64,000 nucleotides of DNA from Thalassoglobus polymorphus (GTDB taxonomy: Bacteria; Planctomycetota; Planctomycetia; Planctomycetales; Planctomycetaceae). Of the stretch, positions 62,296-64,000 are shown piece after piece. A program made the position numbers and the translations under genes. Location of the stretch: positions 4,444,001 to 4,508,000 of the forward strand of contig NZ_CP036267.1 of NCBI RefSeq assembly GCF_007744255.1, written 5' to 3'. Within the stretch, counting starts at the first letter, position 1. Every line of letters begins with the position of its first letter. The notes under the pieces were generated by a model that had not been told where the DNA came from, made no database searches, and saw nothing but the letters and a program-made list of their open reading frames with translations.

Positions 62296-63911
62296 TGCTG
62301 GCTCACAATTGAAACATGTCCCTGAAAGCTGTCATCTGATTCTGGGTAGTCGCTGCGATAGTGGACTCCCCGACTCTCTTTTCTGGCGCGGGCCGACTCA
62401 ATGATGAGACGAGCGACCAGAAGCATATTCTGGAGTTCCCAGCCTTCGACAGACTGAAATTCCCGTAGCGAAACATATCGTTCCCAGAAATCAACTTGCG
62501 TCGCTGCAGCGGCTAAACCAGTTTCATCGCGACGAATCCCAACGTTTCTCCACATGATTGCCCCCAGCGAATTGAGAAGATCCGTCAAGTTCAGACTGTC
62601 TTGGTTCTCCATAAACGTTGACCCCGAAAGGACTGGGGGAGCCTCAAAGTTATCAGGAATCTGGAGTGCCGCTTCGGAAGCACCAAGTCCGGCGTTGATC
62701 CCGAAAAACAATCCTTCCAGCAAACTGTTCGACGCGAGACGATTCGCTCCATGCAGTCCACTCGAAGTCACTTCTCCGGCCGCCCATAGTCTGGGCAAAG
62801 TCGTTTTTCCATTTAAGTCGACGGTCAGTCCGCCGACCATATAATGAGCCCCCGGCCGAACCGGAATTCGATCTTTGGCCAGATCGAGTCCAAACTCCCG
62901 ACACATCTCGCTGATGTTTGGGAATCGATTCGCGATCATGTTCGGGTCGAGATGCGTCAAGTCGAGATAGACGCAAGGATGCCGTGTCTTCTCCATCTGA
63001 TCAGTGATCGCGCGGCTGACAATATCTCTGGGGGCGAGCTCCAATCGATCATCGTAATCTCCCATGAATCGATATCCGGCGACATCAACCAGATGACCTC
63101 CTTCGCCACGCACCGCTTCAGAGATGAGATGCCGTGAGCTTCCCGCGATATACAGAACGGTGGGATGAAATTGCATCATCTCCATGTCTCGAAGTTCAGC
63201 CCCAGCCCGGTACGCAAGAGCATGCCCGTCGGCAGTCGCAATGTCCGGGTTGGTCGTCTCGCGGTACAAGCGACCAGCGCCGCCGGTCGCTACAATCGTC
63301 TGCTTCGCCCAGACAAACGTCTTCCCGTGGTATGAATTCCACATCAACGCTCCACGACATTCCCCGTCGTAAGTGAGCAAATCGATGGTAAACGTTTTCT
63401 CCCAGATCTCCGTGCCGCTCGCGCCACGAATGCTGTCGATCAAGGCCCGCATGAGCTCTTTCCCAGTGGCGTCACCGAGGGCATGAGCGACTCGCGGGTG
63501 GCTGTGACCACCTTCTGTCGTCAACGCGATATGTCCGTCGATCTTGTCGAAGTTAGCTCCGTAGGCTGCCAACTCACGAATACACTTCGGGGCTGATTCC
63601 ACAACGGCTTTGACCACATCCTCATCACACAGTCCTGCACCTGCTGTGATGGTATCCTCAGCGTGGTTGCTAAATTCATCAGACGGGTCCAGAACTCCAG
63701 CAATCCCTCCTTGAGCCCAGGAACTGTTCGACACCGAGACCTGATCTTTGGTGACCATGACGACTCGAAGTTTCGGATCGACTTCCAGAGCTGCGCGGAC
63801 ACCTGCGATGCCTGTTCCGATAATCAACACATCGACAAACATGTGTGGAATCCGCTTTGGATCAAAACGAATCAAATAACGTTGAGGGGGTGAATGGTGA
63901 AGTAAGGACAT
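62292..63911 (-). CDS. nadB: L-aspartate oxidase
   Basis: 539-residue flavoenzyme oxidising L-aspartate to iminoaspartate, first step of NAD de novo synthesis. The FAD motif is IIGTGIAGVRAAL, followed by SVSNSSWAQGGIAGVLDPSD, the HSHPRVAHALGDATG active-site stretch, LISEAVRGEGGHLVD and LWAAGEVTSSGLHGANRLASNSLLEG. The helical C-terminal succinate-dehydrogenase-type domain ends near HYRSDYPE. The ATG at 63911 gives an N-terminal RYLIRFDPKRIPHMF that I believe is usual in the phylum; the ATG at 63842 (MFVDVLIIG) is an alternative. quinolinate synthase and nadC are not in the window. Confidence 0.95.
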   Translation of the reverse strand: MSLLHHSPPQRYLIRFDPKRIPHMFVDVLIIGTGIAGVRAALEVDPKLRVVMVTKDQVSVSNSSWAQGGIAGVLDPSDEFSNHAEDTITAGAGLCDEDVVKAVVESAPKCIRELAAYGANFDKIDGHIALTTEGGHSHPRVAHALGDATGKELMRALIDSIRGASGTEIWEKTFTIDLLTYDGECRGALMWNSYHGKTFVWAKQTIVATGGAGRLYRETTNPDIATADGHALAYRAGAELRDMEMMQFHPTVLYIAGSSRHLISEAVRGEGGHLVDVAGYRFMGDYDDRLELAPRDIVSRAITDQMEKTRHPCVYLDLTHLDPNMIANRFPNISEMCREFGLDLAKDRIPVRPGAHYMVGGLTVDLNGKTTLPRLWAAGEVTSSGLHGANRLASNSLLEGLFFGINAGLGASEAALQIPDNFEAPPVLSGSTFMENQDSLNLTDLLNSLGAIMWRNVGIRRDETGLAAAATQVDFWERYVSLREFQSVEGWELQNMLLVARLIIESARARKESRGVHYRSDYPESDDSFQGHVSIVSQQ

Positions 63912-64000
63912 CCAGTGTATCGCTTCTTGAGAACAACATAGGGTCAGTAATAATGAAGAGCAGCTGCGGAAATTGTTGCTGGAGGGAAATTATGGTTACT
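63912..64000. other. Window edge, upstream of nadB
   Basis: 89 bp with no recognised gene; it should contain the nadB promoter region. Confidence 0.3.

Noticed and set aside
1-64000. CRISPR array, tRNA, rRNA, tmRNA, insertion sequence or prophage genes
   Set aside because: No regularly spaced identical repeats, conserved RNA signatures, transposase, integrase or phage structural genes were recognised by eye; small RNAs could still be missed.

Overview
The window looks like chromosome of a planctomycete (phylum Planctomycetota), probably a marine member of the Planctomycetales with intermediate GC. The grounds are three sulfatases in 64 kb, a serine/threonine kinase fused to a long WD40 array, a giant secreted protein with the N-terminal LE-R-LS motif typical of the phylum, and many lineage-type secreted or membrane proteins mixed with single housekeeping genes. 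No rRNA, tRNA, CRISPR array, insertion sequence or prophage gene was seen.

Layout. 0.2-4.1 kb: sulfatase, SDR oxidoreductase and a second sulfatase on the plus strand, likely a sulfated-glycan catabolic set. 4.4-6.5 kb: three small genes and a lipoprotein-type alpha/beta hydrolase. 6.5-24.3 kb: two giant minus-strand genes, a 3,945-residue secreted beta-strand-repeat protein and, 150 bp downstream, a 1,933-residue zinc ribbon/kinase/WD40 protein. 24.7-32.0 kb: a minus-strand operon RDD, SpoIIM-like, polytopic membrane protein, DUF4129, DUF4350, MoxR ATPase, DUF58, joined by overlapping or closely spaced starts and stops; this set is known from several phyla and is thought to act at the envelope. 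32-38.3 kb: membrane protein, DUF374 acyltransferase, PilZ-like protein, TsaB, a halogenase-like flavoprotein and PRPP synthetase. 38.4-41.3 kb: MFS transporter and a sulfatase with no signal peptide. 41.5-47.6 kb: a large coiled-coil membrane protein and a VWA membrane protein. 47.8-52.2 kb: riboflavin synthase, RsmA, IMP dehydrogenase and a secreted protein. 52.7-63.9 kb: secreted protein, cysteine desulfurase, FabF, undecaprenyl-phosphate sugar transferase type protein, DUF1643, agmatine deiminase, RNase HI, IF-1, a soluble histidine kinase and L-aspartate oxidase.

The most unusual non-coding feature is a dispersed repeat of about 100-117 bp. Its two best copies (34.88 and 37.18 kb) share an internal hairpin, and one is bounded on both sides by the palindrome AGAGCA-nnn-TGCTCT. 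More diverged or partial copies lie at 4.2, 41.4, 47.8, 58.3 and 59.1 kb. In three copies a neighbouring gene's TAG stop codon is part of, or abuts, the element end. Several intergenic spaces also carry short degenerate tandem repeats of 10-14 bp.

Functions come from motifs read by eye; no database search was possible, so family assignments are firm only where catalytic motifs are cited.
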